The notes: generated by a model from the letters alone, not told the origin. Counted from the first letter of the stretch, positions 49,285 to 59,022 are shown. The stretch: DNA of 64,000 nt from Micromonospora echinospora (GCF_900091495.1 NZ_LT607413.1:6835001-6899000); one strand, 5' to 3'. Made by a program: numbers and translations.

Positions 49285-52200
49285 ATGAGCGACGACGAGG
49301 AGTTCACCGTCCACGACAGCGTGGCCATCATCGGCATGAGTGGCCGTCTGGCCGGGTTCGACTCCGTCGACGAGTACTGGCGGGGACTGTTTGCCGGGGT
49401 CGACGGCTCGCGCACGTACGCGGACGGGGAACTCGCCGCGGCGGGCGTGCCGGCGGCGGAGATCGCAGACCCGTCGTACGTGCGTATCGGTTACCCGCTC
49501 GTCGCGCCCGGCCTCTTCGCCGCCGAGTTCTTCGACGTCGGTCCGGCCGAGGCGGAGGTGACCGACCCGCAGCACCGGCTCTTCCTGGAGTGCTGCTGGA
49601 CCGCGATGGAACACGCCGGGCGGGCCCCGGGCGGGGACCACGGTCGGGTCGGTGTCTTCGCCGCCGCGTCGGCGAGCACGCATCTCGCCGAGCGGGTCGT
49701 GCCGTCCGAGCGGGCCGCGCGCATCGCCCATCCGTTGCAGGTGGCGGTCGGCAACGACGCGGGCATGCTCGCGTTGCGGGTCGCGTACAAGCTGAACCTC
49801 ACCGGCCCGACCCTCACCGTCTCCTCGGCGTGCTCGTCGTCGCTGGTGGCGGTGCACCTGGCCTGCCAGAGCCTGCTCACCCACGAGTGCGACACGGCGC
49901 TCGCCGGCGGCGCGACGGTCCGGCAGCTCGATCCCACCGGCTACCGGCACGAGGAGGGCGGCATCCTGTCCCGGGACGGGCGGTGCCGGCCCTTCGACGC
50001 CGACGCCACCGGCACGGTCGCCGGTGACGGTGTCGGGGTGGTGGTGCTCAAGCGGCTCGCCGACGCGCTCGCCGACGGCGACCACGTGCACGCCGTCATC
50101 CGGGGGTCGGCGGTCAACAACGACGGGTCCGCGAAGGTGGGCATCACCGCGCCGTCCACCACGGGTCAGGTGGCGGTGATCCGGGACGCGCTGGCCGTGG
50201 CCGGCTTCGCCCCGGAGACCGTCGACTACGTCGAGGCGCACGGAACCGGCACCGCGCTCGGCGACCCGATCGAACTGCGGGCGCTGGCGGAGGCGCTCGG
50301 CGCGGTGCCCGCCGGCTCCTGCCGGGTCGGGGCGGTCAAGTCCAGCATCGGTCACCTGGACGTCGCCGCCGGCGTCGCCGGTCTGATCAAGACGACGCTG
50401 GCGATCGAGCACCGGTTCGTCCCGGGCACGCTGCACTTCCGGCAGTTGAACCCGGCCCTGGAGCAGCCCGACAGCCCGTTCCGGATCACCGCCGAAGGCG
50501 AGCCGTGGCCGGTCACCGACCATCCGCCCCGGGCCGGCGTCAGCTCCTTCGGCATGGGCGGCACCAACGCTCATGTGCTGTTGGAGGCGGCCCCGTCCCG
50601 CCCGGTCGCCGCCGCGAACCGTCCCGTCCAGTTGCTGCCCCTGGCGGCGCGGACGGCCGACGAGCTGACCGCCGCCGCCACGCGCCTGGCCGACCACCTG
50701 GCCGACACCGCGCCCGGCCCGGCCGAGCTGGCCGACGCGGCGTGGACGCTCCAGGTGGGGCGGGCCCGGTTCCCACACCGGCGTGCCGTCGTCGCCACCG
50801 ACGCGGCCGACGCCGTGGCGGCGCTGCGGGCCGCGTCGACCGGAGCGGTCGTCGACGGGCCGCCGCACGTGGTGTTCCTCCTGCCCGGCCAGGGCACCCG
50901 GTTCGCCGGCGTCGGCGCGCGGCTCTACGAGAGCGAGCCGGTGTTCCGCGCGGCGGTCGACGAGTGCGTCGCCGCGTTCGCCCCGCATCTGGACTGGGAC
51001 CTGGGGGCGCTGCTCGTCGGGCGGGGCACGTCGGGACTGCCCGACGACCCGTCGGCGGAGACCGGCTACGCGCAACCGGCCATGTTCTGCCTCGACTACG
51101 CCTGCGCGAGGCTGCTGCGGTCCTGGGGCGTCGAGCCGGACGCGATGGTCGGCCACAGCCTCGGCGAACTGGTGGCGGCCTGCCTGGCCGGGGTGTTCGA
51201 CCTGGCGGACGCGGCGCGCGTGGTGGCGGCCCGGGCCCGGTTGATGCAGGAGCTGCCGGCCGGGCGGATGGTGTCGGTGGCCCTCGCCGAGAGCCGGCTG
51301 AGGGCGGTGCTGGACGGGCACGGCACGATCGCGGCGGTCAACGCGCCCTCCTCGTGCGTGGTGGCGGGCACCGAGGCGGAGATGGCGGTGGTCGAGCGGC
51401 GGCTCGCCGAGGTCGGCGCGGTGACCCGGGTCCTGCCGGTGCGGCGGGCCTTCCACACCGTCCACACCGAACCGGCGCTGCGCGCGTTCGCCGACGTGCT
51501 GCGCACCGTGCGGCTGCGTCCGCCGACGGTCCGCTTCCTGTCGAACCTGACCGGGACGTGGATCACCGACGAGCAGGCCACCGACCCGCAGTACTGGGTG
51601 GCCCACGTCCGTGGGCAGGTGCGGTTCGCGGCCGGGGTCGCGGTGGCGGCGGCGTGTCCGAACCCGGTCTTCGTGGAGGTGGGGCCGGGCCGAGGGCTCG
51701 GCAACCTGGTGCGGGCCGGCGCGTACGAGGGTCGGCCACCGGTGGTGGCGCTGCTGGCACCGCCGCCCGGGGAGGCGGAGCGGCACGGCGGGACGGGAAC
51801 CCACGACGAGCAGCGGAGCGTGCTCGCCGCCCTGGCCGAGCTGTGGCAGCACGGTGTCGAGGTGGACTGGGCGGCGCTACACGGCGGCGTGCCCCGGCGG
51901 CGCACCCCGCTGCCGACGTACCCGTTCACCCGTACCGACTTCCTGCTGCCCCGGGTGGCGACGGCGCGGCCGGCCGAGTCGCCGGCCGGGACGCCGGTCT
52001 GGTTCCCGGCGGCGCTGCCCCGCGACGCGGCCCGCGTGCCGGCCCGGTGCGACTGGCTGGTCCTCGGCGACGGGTGCGGGTGGGGTGACGACGTCGCGGA
52101 GGCGCTGCGCACCGCCGGCCATCCGGTGCGCCGGGTCGCCCGGGCCGACGTCGACGGCGTGGCCGACGCGGTACGACCGGAGACCTGGGAGCGCCTCGTC

Positions 52201-53616
52201 CGGGACCGGACGGCCGACGGGCCGGTGGACCGGGTGCTGTGCGCCGGGGACGACGACGTCGACGTCGCGGTGGCGTCGCTGGTGGGTCTCGCGTGGGCCC
52301 TGCACGCGTCGACGCCGGACCACCCGGTCCGCGTCGACGTGCTGACCGAGGACCTGCGGGAGGTCGCCGGCGCCCGGATCCGGGCACCGCACCGGGCCGC
52401 GCTGGACGGGGTCGTCGCCGTGCTCGCCGCGCGGTATCCGACGCTGCGCTTCCACGTCGTGGACGTCGGTTCGGTGACCGGCGACGCGGACCGCGACCGG
52501 CAGCGCGCCCGGCTGCTCGCCGAACTGGCGGCGGACGCGGACGACACGCACGTGGCGTACCGGGGGGCGCGGCGGTTCCGGCGGACCCTCGTGCCCGTGC
52601 CGGCGGGACCGGCCGGTGTCGTGGCGGGCGGGGGCTACCTGGTGACCGGGGCCGACCGGGAGGCCGGGCTGCGCCTCGGTGCCGAACTGGCGCGCTCGGG
52701 TGCCCGGGTGGTGCTGGCCGGCGGTCCGGGAGCACCCGATCCGACCGGACCGGACGCCACCGGCCCGCTCGCGGCGGAGCTGGCGCGGCTGCGCGCCGAC
52801 CGACCGGACGCGGTGAGTTGGGTACCGGCCGACCCGGCCGACGCCGACGGGCTGCGCCGGCTGGTCGACACGGCCCGGGAGCGGCTCGGTCCGCTGCACG
52901 GGGTCGTGCACGTCGCCGGTCCACCGTCCGTTCCGGAGCCGGTCGGTCGGCGGGTCGACCGGATCCGGGCCCTGACCGACCTGCTGGCCGGCGACGACCT
53001 CGACATGCTGGTGCTGGTCACCGGTCTCGGCGGAGCCGACCCGCTGACCGAGGAGGCGGTCGCGTCCGCGGTGGGGGCGTTCGCCGAGCAACGCACCGCC
53101 GACGGGTGGGCCACGACGGCCGTACGCCTGCGCCCCGGGGTCGACCCGGACGGCCCGGCGGGGCCGGTGGCGGTCCTCCGCGCGGCGCTCGCCGGCGGCG
53201 TGCCGCAGGTGGTCGTCGCCGCGCCGCCGACGGACGTGGCCGGCGACGCGGTGCCGGACGGGGTCGCCGCCGGGGATCCGCCGCCGGACGCCGCACAGAC
53301 CGGGGACGAGGTCGAGCGGACCGTCGCCGAGGTGTGGCGGGAGGTGCTGGGCGTGTCGGGCTTCGGGCTGGCGGACGACTTCTACCAGCTCGGCGGCAAC
53401 TCGCTGTTCGCCATGCAGATCATCGCCCGGTTGCGGCAGCACTTCGGTGACCTGCCGATGAGCGTCATCTTCGAGGCGCCGACCGTGACCGGCCTGGCCG
53501 CGGCGATCCGGGTGTGGCAGGGCGAGGGCATCGGGCTCGACGAGTTCGAGGCGCTGTTGGCGGAGATCGAGGCCACCCCGGCCGTGGGCGGCGTCGGAGG
53601 CGGTGACCATGTCTGA
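49285..53616 (+). CDS. PKS module KS-AT-(degenerate KR)-ACP in the NRPS operon
   Basis: 1443 aa. KS (about 13-430) with Cys183 in SSACSSS and EAHGTGT; AT (about 530-830) with GHSLGE and RAFHT, malonyl-like; a KR-shaped region (about 1110-1330); carrier (about 1350-1420) with LGGNSL, Ser1373. The KR has GADREAG instead of a glycine-rich NADPH loop, and the Ser/Tyr catalytic stretch is replaced by LVTGLGG and AFAEQR, so reduction is unlikely and a beta-keto product is expected. The gene starts 81 nt after the NRPS and overlaps the monooxygenase start by 8 nt. Confidence 0.93.
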   Translation: MSDDEEFTVHDSVAIIGMSGRLAGFDSVDEYWRGLFAGVDGSRTYADGELAAAGVPAAEIADPSYVRIGYPLVAPGLFAAEFFDVGPAEAEVTDPQHRLFLECCWTAMEHAGRAPGGDHGRVGVFAAASASTHLAERVVPSERAARIAHPLQVAVGNDAGMLALRVAYKLNLTGPTLTVSSACSSSLVAVHLACQSLLTHECDTALAGGATVRQLDPTGYRHEEGGILSRDGRCRPFDADATGTVAGDGVGVVVLKRLADALADGDHVHAVIRGSAVNNDGSAKVGITAPSTTGQVAVIRDALAVAGFAPETVDYVEAHGTGTALGDPIELRALAEALGAVPAGSCRVGAVKSSIGHLDVAAGVAGLIKTTLAIEHRFVPGTLHFRQLNPALEQPDSPFRITAEGEPWPVTDHPPRAGVSSFGMGGTNAHVLLEAAPSRPVAAANRPVQLLPLAARTADELTAAATRLADHLADTAPGPAELADAAWTLQVGRARFPHRRAVVATDAADAVAALRAASTGAVVDGPPHVVFLLPGQGTRFAGVGARLYESEPVFRAAVDECVAAFAPHLDWDLGALLVGRGTSGLPDDPSAETGYAQPAMFCLDYACARLLRSWGVEPDAMVGHSLGELVAACLAGVFDLADAARVVAARARLMQELPAGRMVSVALAESRLRAVLDGHGTIAAVNAPSSCVVAGTEAEMAVVERRLAEVGAVTRVLPVRRAFHTVHTEPALRAFADVLRTVRLRPPTVRFLSNLTGTWITDEQATDPQYWVAHVRGQVRFAAGVAVAAACPNPVFVEVGPGRGLGNLVRAGAYEGRPPVVALLAPPPGEAERHGGTGTHDEQRSVLAALAELWQHGVEVDWAALHGGVPRRRTPLPTYPFTRTDFLLPRVATARPAESPAGTPVWFPAALPRDAARVPARCDWLVLGDGCGWGDDVAEALRTAGHPVRRVARADVDGVADAVRPETWERLVRDRTADGPVDRVLCAGDDDVDVAVASLVGLAWALHASTPDHPVRVDVLTEDLREVAGARIRAPHRAALDGVVAVLAARYPTLRFHVVDVGSVTGDADRDRQRARLLAELAADADDTHVAYRGARRFRRTLVPVPAGPAGVVAGGGYLVTGADREAGLRLGAELARSGARVVLAGGPGAPDPTGPDATGPLAAELARLRADRPDAVSWVPADPADADGLRRLVDTARERLGPLHGVVHVAGPPSVPEPVGRRVDRIRALTDLLAGDDLDMLVLVTGLGGADPLTEEAVASAVGAFAEQRTADGWATTAVRLRPGVDPDGPAGPVAVLRAALAGGVPQVVVAAPPTDVAGDAVPDGVAAGDPPPDAAQTGDEVERTVAEVWREVLGVSGFGLADDFYQLGGNSLFAMQIIARLRQHFGDLPMSVIFEAPTVTGLAAAIRVWQGEGIGLDEFEALLAEIEATPAVGGVGGGDHV

Positions 53617-54847
53617 GCGTCCCTCGGTGGCGGACCTGAACCGGCGGCTCGCCGCCCTCTCGCCGGAACGTCGGGCGGCCCTGGAGCAGGCGATGCGGGC
53701 CCGTGCCGTCAGCCTGCCGCCCGAGCTGGCCGCGCCGACGACCCGCGCCGCAGCCCAACCGGGCCGGCGGCGACGCCCGACCAGCCGGATGGCGTTCAGC
53801 CTGTTCTTCTTCTCCGGGGACGGCTCCACGCAGGACGGGGAGAAGTACCGGCTCCTGCTGGACTGCGCCCGGTTCGCCGACGATCGGGGCTTCGCCGCGG
53901 TCTGGGTGCCCGAGCGGCACTTCGTCGACTTCGGTGGCCTGTACCCGAACCCGTCGCTGCTGGCGGCGGCGCTGGCGGTGACCACCCGACGGGTGCAGCT
54001 GCGGGCCGGCAGCGTCGTCCTGCCGCTGCACCACCCGGTGCGGGTCGCCGAGGAGTGGGCGGTGGTGGACAACCTCTCCGGTGGGCGGGCGGCCATCTCG
54101 GCGGCCTCCGGCTGGCATCCGGACGACTTCGTCCTCGCGCCGGGCGGGCCGGACGGGTTCCCCCGGCGCAAGGACGCCATGTTCGAGGCGATCGAGACCG
54201 TCCAGCGGCTCTGGGCCGGGGAGACGATCGACGTGTCCCGTCCCGACGGCAGCGTCCGGGCGGTCCGTACGCTGCCCCGGCCGTTGCAGCCGAAACTCCC
54301 CGTGTGGGTGTCGGCGGCCGGCTCGGTGGAGACGTTCGAGCGGGCCGGCGCGATCGGGGCGAACATCCTGACCGGCGTGATCGGGCACCGGCTCGTCGAG
54401 CTCGGCGAGAAGATCACCGCGTACCGGGCGGCCCGGGCGGCGGGCGGGCACGACCCGGACGCGGGCACGGTCACCACGATGGTGCACACCTTCCTCGGCA
54501 CCAGCGACGAGGAGGTCCGTGGGCTGGTCCGGGAGCCGTTGATCGACTACCTCGGCACGTTCCTGCGGCAGCACCAGGGCATCGAGGGCGGGTTCGGCGC
54601 GCTCGACGACGACGCCCGCGCGGCGATGCTCGACGCCACCTTCGAACGCTACTTCCAGTCGCTGGCGCTGCTCGGCACGCCCGACAAGTGCGAGGCCCTG
54701 GTGGAGGACCTGGTCGACGTCGGCGTCGACGAGATCGCCTGCCTGGTCGACTTCGGCCTGCCGCCCGACACCGTGCGCGACGGTCTGCACCACCTCGCCG
54801 ACCTGCGCAACCGTTACCAGAGTTCGGAGGGACCCACGGATGACTGA
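53609..54847 (+). CDS. Luciferase-like flavin monooxygenase of NRPS/PKS type
   Basis: 412 aa from ATG 53609 with GGAGG upstream; a GTG two codons earlier is possible. The alpha/beta barrel begins at MAFSLFFFSGDG and continues with FAAVWVPERHFVDFG and NLSGGRAAISAASGWHPDDF, hallmarks of the luciferase-like monooxygenases embedded in or beside PKS/NRPS lines. These use reduced flavin and typically hydroxylate a carrier-bound intermediate at the alpha or beta carbon. The first 60 residues are helical and could dock to the flanking synthases. It overlaps the genes on both sides by 8 nt, so it is very likely co-translated with them. Confidence 0.93.
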   Translation: MSERPSVADLNRRLAALSPERRAALEQAMRARAVSLPPELAAPTTRAAAQPGRRRRPTSRMAFSLFFFSGDGSTQDGEKYRLLLDCARFADDRGFAAVWVPERHFVDFGGLYPNPSLLAAALAVTTRRVQLRAGSVVLPLHHPVRVAEEWAVVDNLSGGRAAISAASGWHPDDFVLAPGGPDGFPRRKDAMFEAIETVQRLWAGETIDVSRPDGSVRAVRTLPRPLQPKLPVWVSAAGSVETFERAGAIGANILTGVIGHRLVELGEKITAYRAARAAGGHDPDAGTVTTMVHTFLGTSDEEVRGLVREPLIDYLGTFLRQHQGIEGGFGALDDDARAAMLDATFERYFQSLALLGTPDKCEALVEDLVDVGVDEIACLVDFGLPPDTVRDGLHHLADLRNRYQSSEGPTDD

Positions 54848-56306
54848 CCTGTCGGCCCGGCTGGAGCGGCTCACCCCCGCGCAGCGGGCCCTGCTGGACC
54901 GTCGGCTCGCCGACCGGCAGGCCATGGTGGGCGTGGGGGCCATCCCCCGTCGGGCGCGGCGGGACCGGGCCCGGCTGACCGACGCGCAGGAGCGGGTCTG
55001 GCTGCACCGCCAGCGCCTGCCGGACGACCCGGCGCACAACGTGCCCTCGGCGTGGCGGCTGCGCGGCCGGCTGGACCTCGACGCCCTCACCCGCGCGGTG
55101 TACGCCGTGATGGCCCGGCACGAGGTGCTGCGGAGCACGTACGAACTCGACGGCGACCAGCCGGTGCAGGTGGTCCATCCGCACCTGCCGTTCACCATCC
55201 CGGTGATCGACCTGCGTGACCTGCCCGCCGACCAGCGGGAGGAGCGGATGTGGCAGGAGGCGCGCGCCGAGGGCAACCGTCCGTTCGACCTGGGCGTCGG
55301 TCCGCTGCTGCGGATGCTGCTGATCCGGCTCGCCGACGACGAGCAGGTGCTGGTCCGCATCTTCGACCACATGATCTGGGACCGGGCGTCGATGGGCATC
55401 TTCGGGCAGGAGGTGGCCGGCTTCTACCGCGCCTACGTCGAGGGTGGGACGTACGACCCGCCGCCGCTGCCCATCCAGTACGGCGACTACGCCGAGTGGC
55501 AGCCGCAGTGGATCGAGCGGGAGGTCCGGGTCCGGCACCTGCCGTACTGGCGGCGTCAGTTGGCGGACGTGCCACCGGCGCGGGAACTGCCGACCGACCA
55601 CCCCGAGCGGCGGGGCGCCACCAACCGGTCCGGGCAGCGCTACTTCCGCCTGTCGCCGGAGCTGACCGAGGAGCTGCGCCGGTTCGCCCACGAGGAGCGG
55701 ACCACGCTGAACGTGGTGCTCCTCGCGGTGTGGAAGTTCCTCCTGCACCGGCTCACCGGCGCGGAGGACGTGGTGGTGGGCACCAACTCGTCCACCCGTC
55801 GGCGGGCGGAGACCGAGCCGCTGATGGGGCTCTTCCTGACGATGCTGCCGCTGCGGACCACCGTCCGGTCGGAGCTGACGTTCCGGGAGCTGGTGGCGGC
55901 CACGCGCCGGACGATGACCGGCGCCCTCGACCACCACGACATCCCGATCGGCGTGATCCTCGACGAGCTGAACGTCGGCCGGGGCGTGGGGCTCGGCGCC
56001 CTCTACCGGGCGGCCTTCATCATGGTCGATTTCCGGCACGAGGCCCCTCTGACGATGGCGGGCCTCGAACTGGAGCCGCTGATGCTGGAGAAGCAGACCG
56101 TCACCATCGACCTGAGCATCGGCTACTTCGACGAGGCCGACCAGGACCACGTCTACGGCATGATCGAGTACAACGCCGACCTCTTCGACGCCGCCACCAT
56201 CGAGCGGATGTGGCAGCAGTTGGACCTGCTGCTCCACGGGGCGGTCGCGACGCCCGACCGACCGATGGCGGAGCTGCCGACGCCGCCCGGGGACGGGGAC
56301 CGGTGA
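54840..56306 (+). CDS. Stand-alone NRPS condensation-domain protein
   Basis: 488 aa, essentially one condensation domain after a short helical N-terminus (LERLTPAQRALLDRRLADR) like those linking NRPS subunits. The HHxxxDG motif reads DHMIWDR (176-182): the second, catalytic His177 is kept, but the first His is Asp and Gly is Arg. Other C motifs are present (QERVWLHRQ, ALDHHDIPI, IEYNADLFD). It may condense an unusual donor or acceptor, or form an ester. It overlaps both neighbours (8 nt and 4 nt). Confidence 0.9.
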   Translation: MTDLSARLERLTPAQRALLDRRLADRQAMVGVGAIPRRARRDRARLTDAQERVWLHRQRLPDDPAHNVPSAWRLRGRLDLDALTRAVYAVMARHEVLRSTYELDGDQPVQVVHPHLPFTIPVIDLRDLPADQREERMWQEARAEGNRPFDLGVGPLLRMLLIRLADDEQVLVRIFDHMIWDRASMGIFGQEVAGFYRAYVEGGTYDPPPLPIQYGDYAEWQPQWIEREVRVRHLPYWRRQLADVPPARELPTDHPERRGATNRSGQRYFRLSPELTEELRRFAHEERTTLNVVLLAVWKFLLHRLTGAEDVVVGTNSSTRRRAETEPLMGLFLTMLPLRTTVRSELTFRELVAATRRTMTGALDHHDIPIGVILDELNVGRGVGLGALYRAAFIMVDFRHEAPLTMAGLELEPLMLEKQTVTIDLSIGYFDEADQDHVYGMIEYNADLFDAATIERMWQQLDLLLHGAVATPDRPMAELPTPPGDGDR

Positions 56307-58222
56307 CCGGCGGCGACAGCGCCCCCGGCGGCGGGACTCAGACGACGCCTCCGGGCCGGGTCGCGTCGACCGGACCGGGCCTGCTCGCCCGTGTCGCGGC
56401 CCACGCCGACCGTACGCCGCGCGCCCTGGCGGTCCGCGACGCCTCCGGGTGCCTGAACTACGGCGACCTGGCCACCCGGGCCGGGGCGGTCGCCGGGTTG
56501 CTGCGGGAGCGTGGGGTGGCCGCCGAGTCACCGGTGGGCGTCTGCCTGCCCCGCTCGCCCGAGCTGGTGGCGGCGCTGCTCGGGGTGCTGTGGGCGGGCG
56601 CGGTGGCGGTGCCGCTGGACCCGGCGGCGGCACGGATGCGGTTGCGTCTCCAGGCCGCGGACGCGGAGCTGGTGACGGTGCTGGCGACGGCGACGACGGC
56701 CGAGTGCGTGGCGTCGGTCGGCGTGCCCGTGACCCTGGTCGACGCGGCGTCGGCTCCGGCCACCGTCCCGCCTCCCGACTGGTGCGCGGAGCGCGCCGCG
56801 GTGGTCGTGCACTCCGCCGGGGTGGAGGAGGAGCCGAGACCGGTGGTGGTGACCCACGGCAACCTCGCCGGCCTGGTGGAGTGGCTGGTGGACGGCTGGC
56901 CGGCGGACACCTTCGACGCGGTGCGGGTCGACGCGCCGCTGGACGGGCACGTCGCCCTCTGCCAGCTCCTCGCGCCGCTGGCCGTCGGGGGAACGGTGCT
57001 GGTGGACGGCCCACCCCACGGTGGCGACGCCGCCGGCCGCCCCGGTGGTGGCGGAGACGACGCCCCCGGTGGTCGCGGAGACGACGCGCCCGGCGTCGGC
57101 GGAGGGGGTGCCCCCAGCGTCCGGATCGGGCCGCCCGCCCCGGGCGGGGAGGCGGTCGCGCTGCTGCTCACCGGCGGGCCGCTCACCGCCGTGCCGGCCG
57201 CGACGGCCTGCTGGTCGGCGTGGAGCGCGGCCGAGGTGGGCGGGCCGGCGCTGGCCGCCGCGTGCGTCGGAGACGATGCCCGGGCGCTCGGCGAGCCCCG
57301 CCCGGACACCACCGTCCACGTGCTGGACGAGGCGCTGCGGCCGGTGCCGGTGGGCGCGGTCGGTCGCCTGCACCTGGGCGGCGGGGCGGTGACCCGGGGA
57401 TACCACGGGCAGCCGTCTTTGACGGCGGAGCGCTACCTGCCCGACCCGTTCACCGCCACGCCCGGCCGGCGGATGGTCGCCACCGACGACCTGGTCCGCC
57501 GCGACGCCGACGGCGTGCTGCGGTGGGTGGGCCGGGTCGACGAGTGTCCCCGGCGGGACGGGGAGCCGACCCCACCGGTCGAGGCCCAGGCCGCATTGCG
57601 CCGGCACCCGGGGGTCGCCGACGCCGCCGTGGTCTGCTCCCCCGCCGGGGACCTGGTCGCGGCGGCGGTGCCCGTCCCGGGTGCCGGGACCACGGTCGAC
57701 GGGTTGCGGTCCCACCTGGCCGGGCTGCTTCCGGCGCGGCTGCGGCCGGACCGGGTGGCCCTGCTGGACGCGCTGCCGCTGCTGCCGTCCGGCAAGGTCA
57801 ACCGGCGGGCCCTGCTCGGCGCCGTCACCCGGGCGGAACGCGCGCCGGCGGCGCAGGTGGAGCGGACGTCCGATCGGGCCGAGCCGGTGCTGGCGGCGGA
57901 ACGGACGGTGGCCCAGGCCTGGGCGACGGTGCTGGGACGGCCGGTCGAGGCCGACCGCAACTTCTTCGACGCGGGCGGGGACTCCCTCCTGATGATCAGG
58001 TTGAGTGGCGTGCTCCGCCGGGCGTTCGACCGGGACGTCGACGTGGTGGACCTCTTCCGTCTGCCGACCATCCGGGACATGGCCGCCCACCTGGCCCCGC
58101 CGGCCGCCGTGGCGAACGGATCCACGCCGGCCGGGCCGACGGCGGCCGAGCGGCAGGCGCGTGCCCGGCAGGAGGCCCGCCGTCAGGTGGGACGGGCGCG
58201 TGGGGCCGGACGGGACGCGTGA
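56303..58222 (+). CDS. Degenerate adenylation domain fused to an intact carrier domain (A*-T)
   Basis: 639 aa from GTG overlapping the previous stop (GTGA). The A-like part (about 20-520) keeps the overall layout but has lost the core motifs: VVVHSAGVEEEPRP where YTSGSTGxPKG belongs, no YGPTE, MVATDDL for YRTGD and VDECPRRDG for the DxQVKIRG loop. Only LPSGKVNRRAL near its end is normal. A Gly-rich insertion (GGDDAPGGRGDDAPG) lies mid-domain. The carrier is intact (AGGDSLLMIRL, Ser561). The protein probably acts as a carrier with a scaffolding A remnant, charged by another enzyme. It is the last gene before a strong terminator and has no thioesterase. Confidence 0.9.
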   Translation: MTGGDSAPGGGTQTTPPGRVASTGPGLLARVAAHADRTPRALAVRDASGCLNYGDLATRAGAVAGLLRERGVAAESPVGVCLPRSPELVAALLGVLWAGAVAVPLDPAAARMRLRLQAADAELVTVLATATTAECVASVGVPVTLVDAASAPATVPPPDWCAERAAVVVHSAGVEEEPRPVVVTHGNLAGLVEWLVDGWPADTFDAVRVDAPLDGHVALCQLLAPLAVGGTVLVDGPPHGGDAAGRPGGGGDDAPGGRGDDAPGVGGGGAPSVRIGPPAPGGEAVALLLTGGPLTAVPAATACWSAWSAAEVGGPALAAACVGDDARALGEPRPDTTVHVLDEALRPVPVGAVGRLHLGGGAVTRGYHGQPSLTAERYLPDPFTATPGRRMVATDDLVRRDADGVLRWVGRVDECPRRDGEPTPPVEAQAALRRHPGVADAAVVCSPAGDLVAAAVPVPGAGTTVDGLRSHLAGLLPARLRPDRVALLDALPLLPSGKVNRRALLGAVTRAERAPAAQVERTSDRAEPVLAAERTVAQAWATVLGRPVEADRNFFDAGGDSLLMIRLSGVLRRAFDRDVDVVDLFRLPTIRDMAAHLAPPAAVANGSTPAGPTAAERQARARQEARRQVGRARGAGRDA

Positions 58223-58226
58223 CCGG

Positions 58227-58271
58227 ACGGGTCGGTCCCGGAGGCGGTCGCCGGCTCCTGGACCGACCCGT
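58227..58271 (+). terminator. Rho-independent terminator of the NRPS/PKS operon
   Basis: Perfect 12 bp arms (ACGGGTCGGTCC and GGACCGACCCGT) followed by a T/A-rich tail. It begins 5 nt after the last stop. The A/T-rich sequence just beyond (58272-58305) likely also holds the promoter of the next gene. Confidence 0.92.
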
Positions 58272-58337
58272 ATCTATTTATACTTCTCGATCTAATTGGT
58301 AACCTGGGCGCACCGTTCACCGCTGATCGGAGGCCCC

Positions 58338-58661
58338 GTGGACAGACGACCGACGTTGCGACTCGCCGCCGCGCTGACAGCCGGCGCGCTGACCATCCCG
58401 CTCGGCGCCACCGCCGCCCACGCCGACCCGGTGGTGCCCCGGCACGCGATCGTGGTGTGCCAGAGCGCCAGCTTCTACGCCAACTACGACTCCGCGAGCG
58501 GGCCGACCGGGCTCAAGCGCACCCTCTACTACGGCAACAAGATCGGCCACACCCCGGGCGCGCACCCGGTCTACAACGGCTGGGCCGCCTCCTTCGACTT
58601 CGGCCCCAACGACTGGGGCTATCTGCGGCACGAGTGCATCGGAGGGTACGACTCATGGTGA
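58338..58661 (+). CDS. Small secreted SH3-like protein
   Basis: 107 aa from GTG with CGGAGG upstream. A signal peptide (cleavage near TAAHADP) leads to a mature part of about 75 residues with two cysteines (VVCQSA and HECIGG) and aromatic-rich strands. It resembles bacterial SH3-like secreted proteins of actinomycetes, but this is weak. Its stop overlaps the start of a second protein of the same kind. Confidence 0.75.
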   Translation: MDRRPTLRLAAALTAGALTIPLGATAAHADPVVPRHAIVVCQSASFYANYDSASGPTGLKRTLYYGNKIGHTPGAHPVYNGWAASFDFGPNDWGYLRHECIGGYDSW

Positions 58662-58945
58662 ACCCGGTCGTCCGCCGGATCGGCGCGTCCGTCGCGGTGG
58701 CGGTCGCCGCGGTCGCGCTCACCCCCACCACCGCGTCGGCCGCCAACGGCACCATCGGCGTACGGGAGACGGTCTGCGCCAACGACCTGTTCGTCCGCAC
58801 CCAGCCGGTCGGCGCCTGGATGGGCACCCTCTACCGGGGACAGACCTTCCTCGTCGAGGGTCCCCGCAGCGGGGGCTACGTCTACGGCTTCGCCTACGGC
58901 GACATCAACCGGCGCGGCTGGGTGCAGGACGGCTGGTTCTGCTGA
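58655..58945 (+). CDS. Small secreted SH3-domain-like protein
   Basis: 96 aa from ATG with GGAGGG upstream. The signal peptide is cut near ASAANG. The mature part follows the bacterial SH3 pattern: a CANDLFVRTQPVGAWMG start, then TLYRGQTFLVEG, and GWVQDGWFC at the end. Two cysteines probably pair. It overlaps the preceding gene and so is co-translated; the pair may be cell-wall-associated. No enzyme domain is present. Confidence 0.82.
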   Translation: MVNPVVRRIGASVAVAVAAVALTPTTASAANGTIGVRETVCANDLFVRTQPVGAWMGTLYRGQTFLVEGPRSGGYVYGFAYGDINRRGWVQDGWFC

Positions 58946-59022
58946 CCCGGGAACGTCAGCCCCGCCGCACGCGCCGGACTTCCCGGTCGCCGGCCTGCGG
59001 GCCACGCTGACCGGCTGACGAG

